A DNA stretch of 5,344 nucleotides. It comes from Planctomycetota bacterium (lineage in GTDB: Bacteria; Planctomycetota; Planctomycetia; Pirellulales; Pirellulaceae). The DNA lies in NCBI GenBank assembly GCA_019347795.1, contig JAHWKS010000471.1:1-5344 (forward strand), written 5' to 3'. The position numbers and the translations under genes were made by a program. The notes under the pieces were generated by a model, which saw only the letters and a program-made list of their open reading frames with translations, did no database searches and was not told where the DNA came from. Position 1 is the stretch's first letter. Each line of letters begins with the position of its first letter. Below are positions 1 through 4,744 of the stretch, one piece after another.

Positions 1-1485
1 GTGCCCGGGTTCGTCGTCGGCGCCGGGAAAGTTGAGCGGGAAGAACTGCTTGTCAATCGCCGACGAGATGACAACCGACTTCGCCCGATCGTCGCCGCCG
101 GGGGCGAAGTCGAAGCCGAAGTCGGAGACGTCCGTGGCCGTGGTGAACCGCGAGCCCGGATCCACGAGCAACAGCGGCGAAAAGTCGATTGCGCGGTTGG
201 CGAGGTTCGTATCGCGGCCGCCGCCGGAGATGGTGGCCGTCACGAGGCCGCTCGCCTGCGGATGCGAGTTCAAGGCCGCGACCAACTGCGCCGCCGTCGT
301 GCCCCGCGCGCTGGGATCGTCCAGATCGGCCGAGAGCAGCGTGACGGTGATCGTGCGACCGGTGACGGAGATCTGCGGGACGTAGGAAGCCGCAATATCC
401 GGATCGGCGCCGGCCGGCAGCAGAGCGCGCTCCACTTCCACGGCCACCTCGCTTCCTTCCGCCACGCTCATGTCGGGCGTCAGGAGGATCTCCACCTGAT
501 GGTTGGTGTTGAAGTCGGACTCGACTCCGATCGAGGCGTTCACCGTCACCGGCGGCGCCGGCAGGACCTCGCTCGTTCCGATCCGCAGGCGATACGTGCC
601 GGGGCCGGTGGCAAGCTGGTCCAGCGGCAGCGGGTCGCCGTTGGGGTCCAGGAAGGTCAGGACCGCCTTGTCGGTCGCGGGGTCATAGTCGATCCGCGAC
701 GGATTGAACACGGTCTCCTCGGAGTCGCCCGCGGGGCCGCCGTCTTCGTTGGTGAGCGTGTCGTTGGTGTAGATCAGCCGATAGAACTGCGGATCGACGA
801 CCGTCGCCGCCGGATTCGGGTCGCCGAGGGTTCCCGAGACGGCCGTCGGGTGTAAATCGTCGTCGTTGAAGTACACCTCGATTTGATTGCGCGCCTGCGA
901 GAGCGTTCCGTCCACTGCCCGATCGATGGGCTGCGGCACGACCGCCACCACCTGCGCCCCGAGGTTCAGCTTGAAATCGAACGGCACCTCGACCCGGCTG
1001 GCGTCCGGGTCGAAGGGATCATTGTCGGTGTTGACCAGCTCCACGTCCCCCGCGCCGATCTCGACGCGGTACTCGCCGTCGGCCAGCGTGTCGGCGAAGC
1101 GCACCACCACTTCATTGGGCATTTCGCCGATGCCGACAAAGCCCAGCGTGATCGGGTCCAGAACTTCCGGGCCGTCGGGAATCTCCGGGGGAAGCACGCG
1201 CGAAATGGTGATCGCCGCCAGCGAGGCGGGGTCAATCACCTGCCCGTCGTCAAAGCGGAACACCAGATCGCGGGGAGCGACGTGCTCCACCGCATTGTCC
1301 CTCAGCAGCGAGCCGTTGCTGCTTTGGACCGCCACCAGCTCGGGCCCGACCGCCAGCAGCCGCCGCTCTTCCAGCGTCTCCAGGCGCATCGCCCGGTTAT
1401 CGCGGCGAAGCATCGGCCGGCGCACGGGAGCGCGGCGCGAGGACTTGCGGAGGGACTTTTTCTTACGAAAACGACGAAGGGCCAT
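1..1485 (-). CDS. Large secreted/surface protein with LEPR-XLL-like N-terminus and Ig-like modules (3' end outside window)
   Basis: One frame is open for 495 codons from ATG at 1485 to the window edge, with no stop, so the C-terminus is missing. Residues 1-34 are very rich in Arg and Lys. LETLEERRLLA follows at 35-45; this matches the N-terminal motif of giant planctomycete exported proteins (LEPR-XLL type). The rest is acidic and contains no cysteine, as expected outside the cell. Two similar beta-sandwich modules are visible: one from about 75 to 150, ending near DGEYRVEIGAG (136-146), and one from about 199 to 307, ending near GTYRLRIGTSEV (296-307). Both resemble bacterial Ig-like domains. 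Residues 456-495 contain FGFDFAPGGDD and PLNFPGADDEPGH, a block I recall from similar planctomycete exoproteins. The start is firm: GAGG lies 8 nt upstream (1494-1497) and an in-frame stop lies at 1513-1515. A role in adhesion or cell-surface structure is inferred; an enzymatic domain further downstream is possible. Confidence 0.87.
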   Translation of the reverse strand, partial: MALRRFRKKKSLRKSSRRAPVRRPMLRRDNRAMRLETLEERRLLAVGPELVAVQSSNGSLLRDNAVEHVAPRDLVFRFDDGQVIDPASLAAITISRVLPPEIPDGPEVLDPITLGFVGIGEMPNEVVVRFADTLADGEYRVEIGAGDVELVNTDNDPFDPDASRVEVPFDFKLNLGAQVVAVVPQPIDRAVDGTLSQARNQIEVYFNDDDLHPTAVSGTLGDPNPAATVVDPQFYRLIYTNDTLTNEDGGPAGDSEETVFNPSRIDYDPATDKAVLTFLDPNGDPLPLDQLATGPGTYRLRIGTSEVLPAPPVTVNASIGVESDFNTNHQVEILLTPDMSVAEGSEVAVEVERALLPAGADPDIAASYVPQISVTGRTITVTLLSADLDDPSARGTTAAQLVAALNSHPQASGLVTATISGGGRDTNLANRAIDFSPLLLVDPGSRFTTATDVSDFGFDFAPGGDDRAKSVVISSAIDKQFFPLNFPGADDEPGH

Positions 1486-1493
1486 GAACGAAA

Positions 1494-1497
1494 CCTC
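1494..1497 (-). promoter_or_regulatory. Ribosome-binding site of the large surface-protein gene
   Basis: GAGG on the minus strand lies 8 nt before the ATG at 1485. With the in-frame stop at 1513-1515, this fixes the start codon. No other in-frame start lies between that stop and 1485. Confidence 0.65.
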
Positions 1498-1548
1498 GAT
1501 CGTGCTTGCCTTTTACAAGGTCCGCGTTTTCAGGAGCAGATGGGGCGA

Positions 1549-1566
1549 ACCGCCGGTGCCGGCGGT
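1549..1566. repeat. Perfect 8-bp inverted repeat in the leader of the surface-protein gene
   Basis: ACCGCCGG and CCGGCGGT flank a 2-nt centre. As RNA this would be a 7-bp, GC-rich stem with a 4-nt loop. It lies 64 nt upstream of the ATG at 1485. On the minus strand it is not followed by a run of T, so it does not look like an intrinsic terminator. A leader hairpin or an operator are both possible. Confidence 0.5.
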
Positions 1567-1661
1567 GAACGTAACTGCTTGAAAAACGAGAGGTTGCAAA
1601 AAGCGCCAGCGACTAATAGTTGTCGATGTGTAGTAACGGACCGGCGGCGGAAAGTTAAGAC

Positions 1662-1676
1662 GGGGGCGTGGCTCCC
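1662..1676. repeat. Short hairpin in the intergenic region
   Basis: GGGGGC and GCTCCC flank a 3-nt loop. Read as plus-strand RNA, this gives a 6-bp stem with one G-U pair. There is no T-run after it, and its function is unknown. Confidence 0.35.
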
Positions 1677-1711
1677 AAGTTCCCCATGCTACCCATTTTA
1701 CTTAGCCGTTT

Positions 1712-1740
1712 CGCGTTTGCTAGAAGTTTCGGCAAACGTG
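1712..1740. repeat. 9-bp hairpin with an 11-nt loop in the intergenic region
   Basis: CGCGTTTGC (1712-1720) pairs with GCAAACGTG (1732-1740) across an 11-nt loop, with one G-U pair in the plus-strand RNA and a perfect 7-bp core. No T-run follows on either strand. It could belong to an untranslated leader, a small RNA or a regulator site; the sequence alone does not decide. Confidence 0.4.
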
Positions 1741-1808
1741 CTGTGACTAGAAGGGCCGGGTACGATCGGAAGCCGCGCATGCCGCGCAACCTCTCGCCGC
1801 CGAACGAC

Positions 1809-1949
1809 TTAACGCAGCGGAAGCGATTCAAGCGCCTCCACGTCCCGCAGATTAAGACTGAGAAGGACCGGTCCAGCCTCGGGCGCGGGGGGTGCGTTCG
1901 ACAAGATTAGACGCTGTCGCCCTTTTATTTGTTCCCACTCCGCCTGCAT
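1809..1949 (-). CDS. Possible 46-residue hypothetical ORF (weak)
   Basis: This frame runs from ATG at 1949 to TAA at 1809-1811 and encodes 46 residues. It begins MQAEWEQIKGR and ends LLSLNLRDVEALESLPLR, which reads like ordinary soluble helical protein. The frame stays open upstream of the ATG for about 26 more codons with an Arg-rich translation. Against it: no Shine-Dalgarno sequence is visible, third-position GC is only about 60 percent, and I recognise no family. It may be the tail of a decayed gene or chance. It lies upstream of, and in the same direction as, the surface-protein gene. Confidence 0.15.
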   Translation of the reverse strand: MQAEWEQIKGRQRLILSNAPPAPEAGPVLLSLNLRDVEALESLPLR

Positions 1950-2040
1950 TTTGCGAGCCGCACGCCCAGCCGGTCGCAGTCGTCGGCGCCGGCTGCATTT
2001 CCTGGAAGATGCGGCGCACTCCCTGTCCTATAGTTTTGGA

Positions 2041-2070
2041 GGCGCCGCCCGGGACTCGAAAGGCGGGGCC
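2041..2070 (+). repeat. Leader hairpin 25 nt upstream of the small membrane ORF
   Basis: GGC-G-CCGCC pairs with GGCGG-G-GCC, giving an 8-bp stem broken by one G/G mismatch and closed by a 12-nt loop (2050-2061). It ends 24 nt before the ATG at 2095. The following bases are pyrimidine-rich but not a clean T-run. It could be a 5' leader structure controlling translation of the small ORF. No known riboswitch class is recognised. Confidence 0.4.
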
Positions 2071-2094
2071 GGCTGCTTCCTTCTGTCGTAAAGC

Positions 2095-2247
2095 ATGTTG
2101 CGCCTCGCGATGTTTTGGTTGTTTTTCCTTGCCGTTGCCGGGGGGAACGTCTACCTGGGGTATATCACATACCGATTGCTTCGCCGGGATCGCACTACCG
2201 ACCGTGGCGGCGATGCCGCTTCCACCTCCGATCAGTCGCCCGCCTAG
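2095..2247 (+). CDS. Small single-pass membrane protein (50 aa), candidate
   Basis: ATG at 2095 to TAG at 2245-2247 encodes 50 residues. Residues 4-29 form one hydrophobic segment (LAMFWLFFLAVAGGNVY, then LGYITYRLL), followed at once by the basic cluster RLLRRDR (27-33) and a polar tail rich in Ser, Thr, Asp and Gly. By the positive-inside rule the C-terminus should be cytoplasmic. The pattern of helix, basic stop-transfer segment and hydrophilic tail, with about 72 percent GC at third positions, is better than chance. The longer overlapping frame (1892-2311) is cysteine-rich and shapeless. No Shine-Dalgarno sequence precedes the start, which is not rare in planctomycetes; a second Met (residue 6) is an alternative start. 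The next gene begins 47 nt downstream, so co-transcription is likely. I do not recognise the family. A membrane anchor or partner for the downstream sensor is inference only. Confidence 0.5.
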   Translation: MLRLAMFWLFFLAVAGGNVYLGYITYRLLRRDRTTDRGGDAASTSDQSPA

Positions 2248-2294
2248 GAGTCGGCGGCAAACATCCCTGATTCCCCTTCGCGTCCTTCAGCCCT

Positions 2295-3638
2295 TTGACC
2301 AAAGTGATTGAAGCACCAGAATCTCCCGCGTCGGCCGGTCCCGCATCGCAGCTTCCGTCCGGCCGGGAGGCGGCTCTCGCCCAGTTCCGCCGCGCCCGGG
2401 GCGCCGACGAGTCGCCGCAGGCTTACCTTGCTGAAGCGGCCCGCCTTGCGGCGGAAGCTTTGGAAGTCGAGTTCTTGGGAGTGGCGCAGATATCAGGCGG
2501 CGACGGTGGGCTTTCGCTCTATTGGACGCGAGCGGACGGCGACCCGAATGCCGCCGACGCGAAGGAGCTGACGTTCGACCCCAACGCTTCGGCCTGGGCC
2601 TTCGCTCTCGACGACCGCCAGACGCTGGTGATCGCCGATTTGGATCGCGAGGCCCGCTTCTACGACGCCACGCTGCACGAAGCCGACGTCGCTTCGGGAG
2701 TGGTTTGCCCGATTTTCAATGGCGACGAATCCGTAGCCGCCGTGGGCGTATTCAGCTCTCAGCCACGGCAATTCACGGACGAAGAGCGGGAGTTCCTGGC
2801 CTCGCTCATGAAGCGTGCCGCCGCAGGACTGACGCCCCTCGAAAAGGATCTCGGCGAGTTGGTTGTCAGGCTCTCGCCGGCGGGCGCCATTCAGGAGATC
2901 AACGATGCGTGCCGCCACGCCACCGGCTTCGAACTGAGCGACGTCGAGGGAAAACGGCTCTGGGAATCGCTGTTCCCCGAAGACCAGGCGCCGATTGTTC
3001 AAGAGGCGTTTGACGAGCTGCGGCAAGGCGAGGCGTCGATCCGGATCGAATGCCCGCTACGGACCCGCGACGGAGGCTCGCGGACGGTGGCGTGGAGCTT
3101 CACGATCATCCAGCGCGAAGACGGCCGCCTGCAAGCGGTCGTCGGCAAGGGAGTCGAGCCGTCGCCGGAGCCGGAAACAGCGGCGCCGCAATCCGAGGAG
3201 GCGCCCGTCGCGGATTCGGAGGAGGCCCAGGCCACGCTGAGCGAGCTGGAAGGCCATCTTCGGGAAGGCCGGCTTCCGCCGCCGGAATTGCTCGAGCAGT
3301 TGATCGACATCCAAAGGGGCGGACAGCAGAAGTACACGGAGAAACGGACGCGGGCGCGGCGTCTGTTCCCCTACGTGCAGCGCGTCGCGGCCTGGGCAGG
3401 AGGGCGGCTCCCCAGGCCTCGCGACTTCCTGGAAGTGCAGTGCCGCGACATCTCCGCCACCGGCTTCTCCTTCTTCGTGGAGCGCCGGCCGAGATACGAC
3501 CGGATCGTCGTCGCTTTCGGCCCGGATGAAAACCCGGTGCACGTAGTCGCGGAAGTTCGCCACGTCACGCCCCACGAGCCCACGGGGGACGCGCAGTTCA
3601 TCGTCGGCTGCGAGTTTCTCGCCCGCGTACAGTACTGA
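2295..3638 (+). CDS. GAF-PAS-PilZ signalling protein, probable c-di-GMP-responsive sensor/adaptor
   Basis: This encodes 447 residues with no signal peptide or membrane segment, so it is probably cytoplasmic. Residues about 41-178 resemble a GAF sensor domain (VVCPIFNGDESVAAVGVFSS at 136-155 is the typical core). Residues about 184-288 resemble a PAS domain (LSPAGAIQEINDACRHATGF at 193-212, then a VEGKRLWE turn). An acidic Pro/Glu-rich linker follows (about 289-315), then a helical stretch. Residues about 350-444 are PilZ-like: R351/R355 give the RxxxR motif, D385-I-S387-A-T-G390 gives DxSxxG, and VGCEF (437-441) is a usual closing strand. These motifs are known to bind c-di-GMP. No kinase, cyclase or DNA-binding output is present, so it likely acts through a partner. 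The start is uncertain: the upstream in-frame stop is at 2268-2270, and the only early starts are TTG 2295 and GTG 2304, without a clear ribosome-binding site. GAF and PAS are called from pattern; their ligands are unknown. Confidence 0.85.
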   Translation: MTKVIEAPESPASAGPASQLPSGREAALAQFRRARGADESPQAYLAEAARLAAEALEVEFLGVAQISGGDGGLSLYWTRADGDPNAADAKELTFDPNASAWAFALDDRQTLVIADLDREARFYDATLHEADVASGVVCPIFNGDESVAAVGVFSSQPRQFTDEEREFLASLMKRAAAGLTPLEKDLGELVVRLSPAGAIQEINDACRHATGFELSDVEGKRLWESLFPEDQAPIVQEAFDELRQGEASIRIECPLRTRDGGSRTVAWSFTIIQREDGRLQAVVGKGVEPSPEPETAAPQSEEAPVADSEEAQATLSELEGHLREGRLPPPELLEQLIDIQRGGQQKYTEKRTRARRLFPYVQRVAAWAGGRLPRPRDFLEVQCRDISATGFSFFVERRPRYDRIVVAFGPDENPVHVVAEVRHVTPHEPTGDAQFIVGCEFLARVQY

Positions 3639-3647
3639 GCCGTCACT

Positions 3648-3752
3648 TCACGGTCGGGGCTTCACCGCCGTGATCAGAAACGTGGGGTTGAGGGCCTCAA
3701 AGCGCATCCGCTCGAGTTGATGGACGCCGCGGGATACTTGCACCATCCGCAC
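3648..3752 (-). pseudogene. 3' remnant of a minus-strand gene (unknown family, possibly a methyltransferase)
   Basis: Read on the minus strand, the frame ending in TGA at 3648-3650 encodes a protein-like C-terminus that includes SRGVHQLERMRFEALNPTF and then LITAVKPRP. The frame is closed by a stop at 3786-3788, so at most 45 codons exist, and the sequence loses its protein-like character above about 3752. It is therefore not a complete gene of its own. The ending, an aromatic-Leu-Ile-Thr-Ala-Val-Lys strand, resembles the last strand of class I SAM-dependent methyltransferases, but that call is weak. The fragment converges on the PilZ gene with 9 nt between the stop codons. A short expressed peptide from ATG 3746 cannot be excluded. 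Confidence 0.45.
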
Positions 3753-3772
3753 GCCGGCGTCTCCCGAGGCGC

Positions 3773-3964
3773 GGCCGCGTCTACTTCACCAGCCGCGAAG
3801 GCGTAATGCTGGTCCTCAAGCACGGCCCGCAACTCGAAGTGCTCGCCACGAACCGCCTGGACGAAGGCATCGACGCCTCCTCTGCGATCGTCGGCAAGCA
3901 GATGTTCTTAAGAGGAGAAAGGCATTTGTACTGCATCGAAGAGAAGGCCCCGAGCGCGGAGTAG
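3773..3964 (+). pseudogene. 3' remnant of a PQQ-type beta-propeller (BamB-like) protein gene
   Basis: The plus-strand frame ending in TAG at 3962-3964 encodes GRVYFTSREGVMLVLKHG, then LEVLATNRLDEGIDASSAIV and GKQMFLRGERHLYCIEE. This is the C-terminal blade pattern of planctomycete PQQ-binding-like beta-propeller proteins: a VYFTS strand, LEVLATN, a D-A-S-x-A-I-V strand, then FLRG and HLYCI. Such proteins are normally some 400 residues or more and exported; only about 63 remain here. Upstream of 3773 the frame turns into Arg/Pro-rich sequence without propeller character, and no signal peptide or start is present. An internal ATG at 3806 could yield a 52-residue peptide, which would be less than two blades and unlikely to fold. 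The fragment abuts the minus-strand remnant near 3752-3773. Confidence 0.7.
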
Positions 3965-4025
3965 TCGTCATGCAACTTCAACCGGGAAGATGGTATGCAG
4001 CTTTGTCGAAACGTATTCGCCTGCA

Positions 4026-4054
4026 CGCCGTTGTTTGATCGTCGTCCAACGGCG
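4026..4054. promoter_or_regulatory. Inverted repeat over the -35 element: candidate operator
   Basis: CGCCGTTG (4026-4033) and CAACGGCG (4047-4054) are perfect 8-bp arms separated by 13 nt. Their centres are 21 bp apart, about two helical turns, which suits a dimeric regulator. The -35 hexamer lies between the arms, and the right arm lies in the spacer before the -10. A protein bound here would be expected to block RNA polymerase. No regulator gene that would bind it is seen in the window. Confidence 0.45.
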
Positions 4055-4076
4055 ATGTACAATTCCTGCTGGATTT

Positions 4077-4080
4077 GGAG
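4077..4080 (+). promoter_or_regulatory. Ribosome-binding site deciding the sigma factor start
   Basis: GGAG ends 9 nt before ATG 4090. A TTG at 4075 lies in the same frame, but it would overlap this site and sit about 5 nt from the predicted transcription start. ATG 4090 is therefore chosen. Confidence 0.6.
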
Positions 4081-4089
4081 CACGCCAAA

Positions 4090-4734
4090 ATGTCCAACCA
4101 GCATTCTGAAACCAATTGGCTCCGATTGTTAAAGACGGGCGACGACGGCGCAGCGCGGCTGTTATGGGAGCGATACGTCCGACGGCTGACCGGGTTGGCG
4201 CGGAGGAAGATAGTCTCTGGACCATGCCGCATGGCGGACGAGGAAGATGTTGCGCTGAGTGCGTTCCATAGTTTTTGTCGTGGAGCGGCCGCCGAACGTT
4301 TCGATCAACTAGAAGACCGTAGCGATTTGTGGCAAGTGCTGGCCATGATCACGACGCGAAAGGCGCTTCGCCAGTTGCAGCGAGAGCGCGCACAGAAACG
4401 AGGCGGCGGCGAAGTCCGCGGGGAGTCGGCGTTTCGCGGTCCAGGCGAGTCAAGCGGCTGTGGCGCCATCCAGGAGGTACCCGACGGCAGTCCCAGTCCC
4501 GAGTACATGGCTATTGTCGACGAAGAATTTCAACGACTTTTGGACTTGCTGCCAGACCAAACGCTTCGCGACGTCGTAGTGGCAAAGCTCGCCGGATACA
4601 CCAATGCAGAAATCGCCGAGCGTCAGGAACGTCATGTCCGAGGCGTTGAGCGCAAACTCCAGCTCATTCGGAAACACTGGCTCGCGGCGAGCGAGTCACA
4701 ATACCACTTAACGACTCCGTGGAAATCTTCATAG
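4090..4734 (+). CDS. Planctomycete-type ECF sigma factor, kinase-linked
   Basis: From ATG 4090 this encodes 214 residues, normal for the group. It should direct RNA polymerase to specific promoters. Region 2 spans about 15-100: WERYVRRLTGLARRKI at 26-41, the acidic DEED (50-53) in AxxSAFHSFCRG, and DLWQVLAMITTRKA at 79-92. A linker rich in Gly and charged residues follows (about 100-140). Region 4 spans about 146-197, with LLDLLPDQTLRDVVVAKLAGY, then TNAEIAERQERHV and the recognition segment VERKLQLIRKHW (186-197). These are hallmarks of the planctomycete ECF family often paired with Ser/Thr kinases. In relatives I recall, the segment before VERKL is usually RTVERKL after a Leu-Gly turn; here it is R-G-V-E-R-K-L after Q-E, a possible shift in promoter choice or a weakened fold. 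The kinase gene starts 10 nt downstream and no anti-sigma gene is adjacent, so control by phosphorylation is likely. Confidence 0.9.
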   Translation: MSNQHSETNWLRLLKTGDDGAARLLWERYVRRLTGLARRKIVSGPCRMADEEDVALSAFHSFCRGAAAERFDQLEDRSDLWQVLAMITTRKALRQLQRERAQKRGGGEVRGESAFRGPGESSGCGAIQEVPDGSPSPEYMAIVDEEFQRLLDLLPDQTLRDVVVAKLAGYTNAEIAERQERHVRGVERKLQLIRKHWLAASESQYHLTTPWKSS

Positions 4735-4736
4735 GA
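4733..4736 (+). promoter_or_regulatory. Ribosome-binding site of the kinase, overlapping the sigma factor stop
   Basis: AGGA shares its first two bases with the TAG stop of the sigma factor gene and lies 8 nt before GTG 4745. A ribosome finishing the sigma factor would stop on this site, so translational coupling of the two proteins is expected. Confidence 0.6.
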
Positions 4737-4744
4737 CCGATTCC

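Larger units (their letters stand above)
1486..2094. other. Divergent intergenic region without a convincing gene
   Basis: This 609-nt stretch separates the minus-strand surface-protein gene from the plus-strand small membrane ORF, so it should hold the promoters of both. I could not find a -35/-10 pair of good quality for either side; TATAGT at 2029-2034 is a possible -10 but has no matching -35. Reading frames that cross it, such as plus-strand 1668-1910, have no recognisable content and run through hairpins. Four inverted repeats are annotated separately. A perfect 10-bp palindrome (GGACCGGTCC) lies at 1865-1874. Confidence 0.6.
3965..4089 (+). promoter_or_regulatory. Promoter of the sigma factor-kinase operon
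   Basis: TTGATC (4035-4040) and TACAAT (4058-4063) are separated by exactly 17 nt. They match the sigma-70 -35 and -10 consensus at 4/6 and 5/6 positions. Transcription would begin near 4070, giving a leader of about 20 nt before ATG 4090, with GGAG at 4077-4080. This is the best promoter in the window. It indicates transcription by a housekeeping-type sigma, although planctomycete promoters are poorly defined. Confidence 0.6.

Noticed and set aside
883..1746. Long plus-strand frames at 1-855, 883-1746 and 887-1582
   Set aside because: They lie opposite the minus-strand surface-protein frame, which has the recognisable N-terminal motif, Ig-like modules and a ribosome-binding site. Their translations are Arg/His-rich antisense products.
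1668..1910. Plus-strand frame of 80 residues
   Set aside because: It starts inside the loop of a hairpin, has no recognisable content and no ribosome-binding site.
2038..2062. Minus-strand TTTCGAGTCCCGGG followed by GCGCCTCCA, resembling the 3' end of a tRNA or tmRNA
   Set aside because: The 5' side of the T-stem does not pair, no CCA follows, and no matching tmRNA 5' end lies within the expected distance upstream.
2071..2082. Minus-strand AAGGAAGCAGCC, resembling the core of the bacterial SRP RNA
   Set aside because: The pairing partner GTCAGG expected just before it is absent and the flanks do not form the SRP helix.
1892..2311. Plus-strand frame of 139 residues
   Set aside because: The translation is rich in Cys and Pro without pattern, has no ribosome-binding site, and overlaps the better-supported 50-residue membrane ORF and the start of the PilZ gene.
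2493..3575. Minus-strand frames opposite the GAF-PAS-PilZ gene (2493-3026, 2999-3337, 3057-3575)
   Set aside because: These are antisense shadows of a gene with clear domain motifs; none shows a family pattern or a start signal.
3641..3674. Possible terminator after the PilZ gene
   Set aside because: Only 4-5 bp stems (CCGT/ACGG, CACGG/CCGTG) can be drawn and no T-run follows, so an intrinsic terminator is not supported.
4075..4089. TTG at 4075 as the sigma factor start
   Set aside because: It would overlap the GGAG ribosome-binding site and lie about 5 nt from the predicted transcription start; ATG 4090 fits both.
3781..4232. Minus-strand frames at 3781-4104, 3968-4225 and 3978-4232
   Set aside because: They run antisense to the propeller remnant, the promoter and the sigma factor, and their translations have no recognisable domains.
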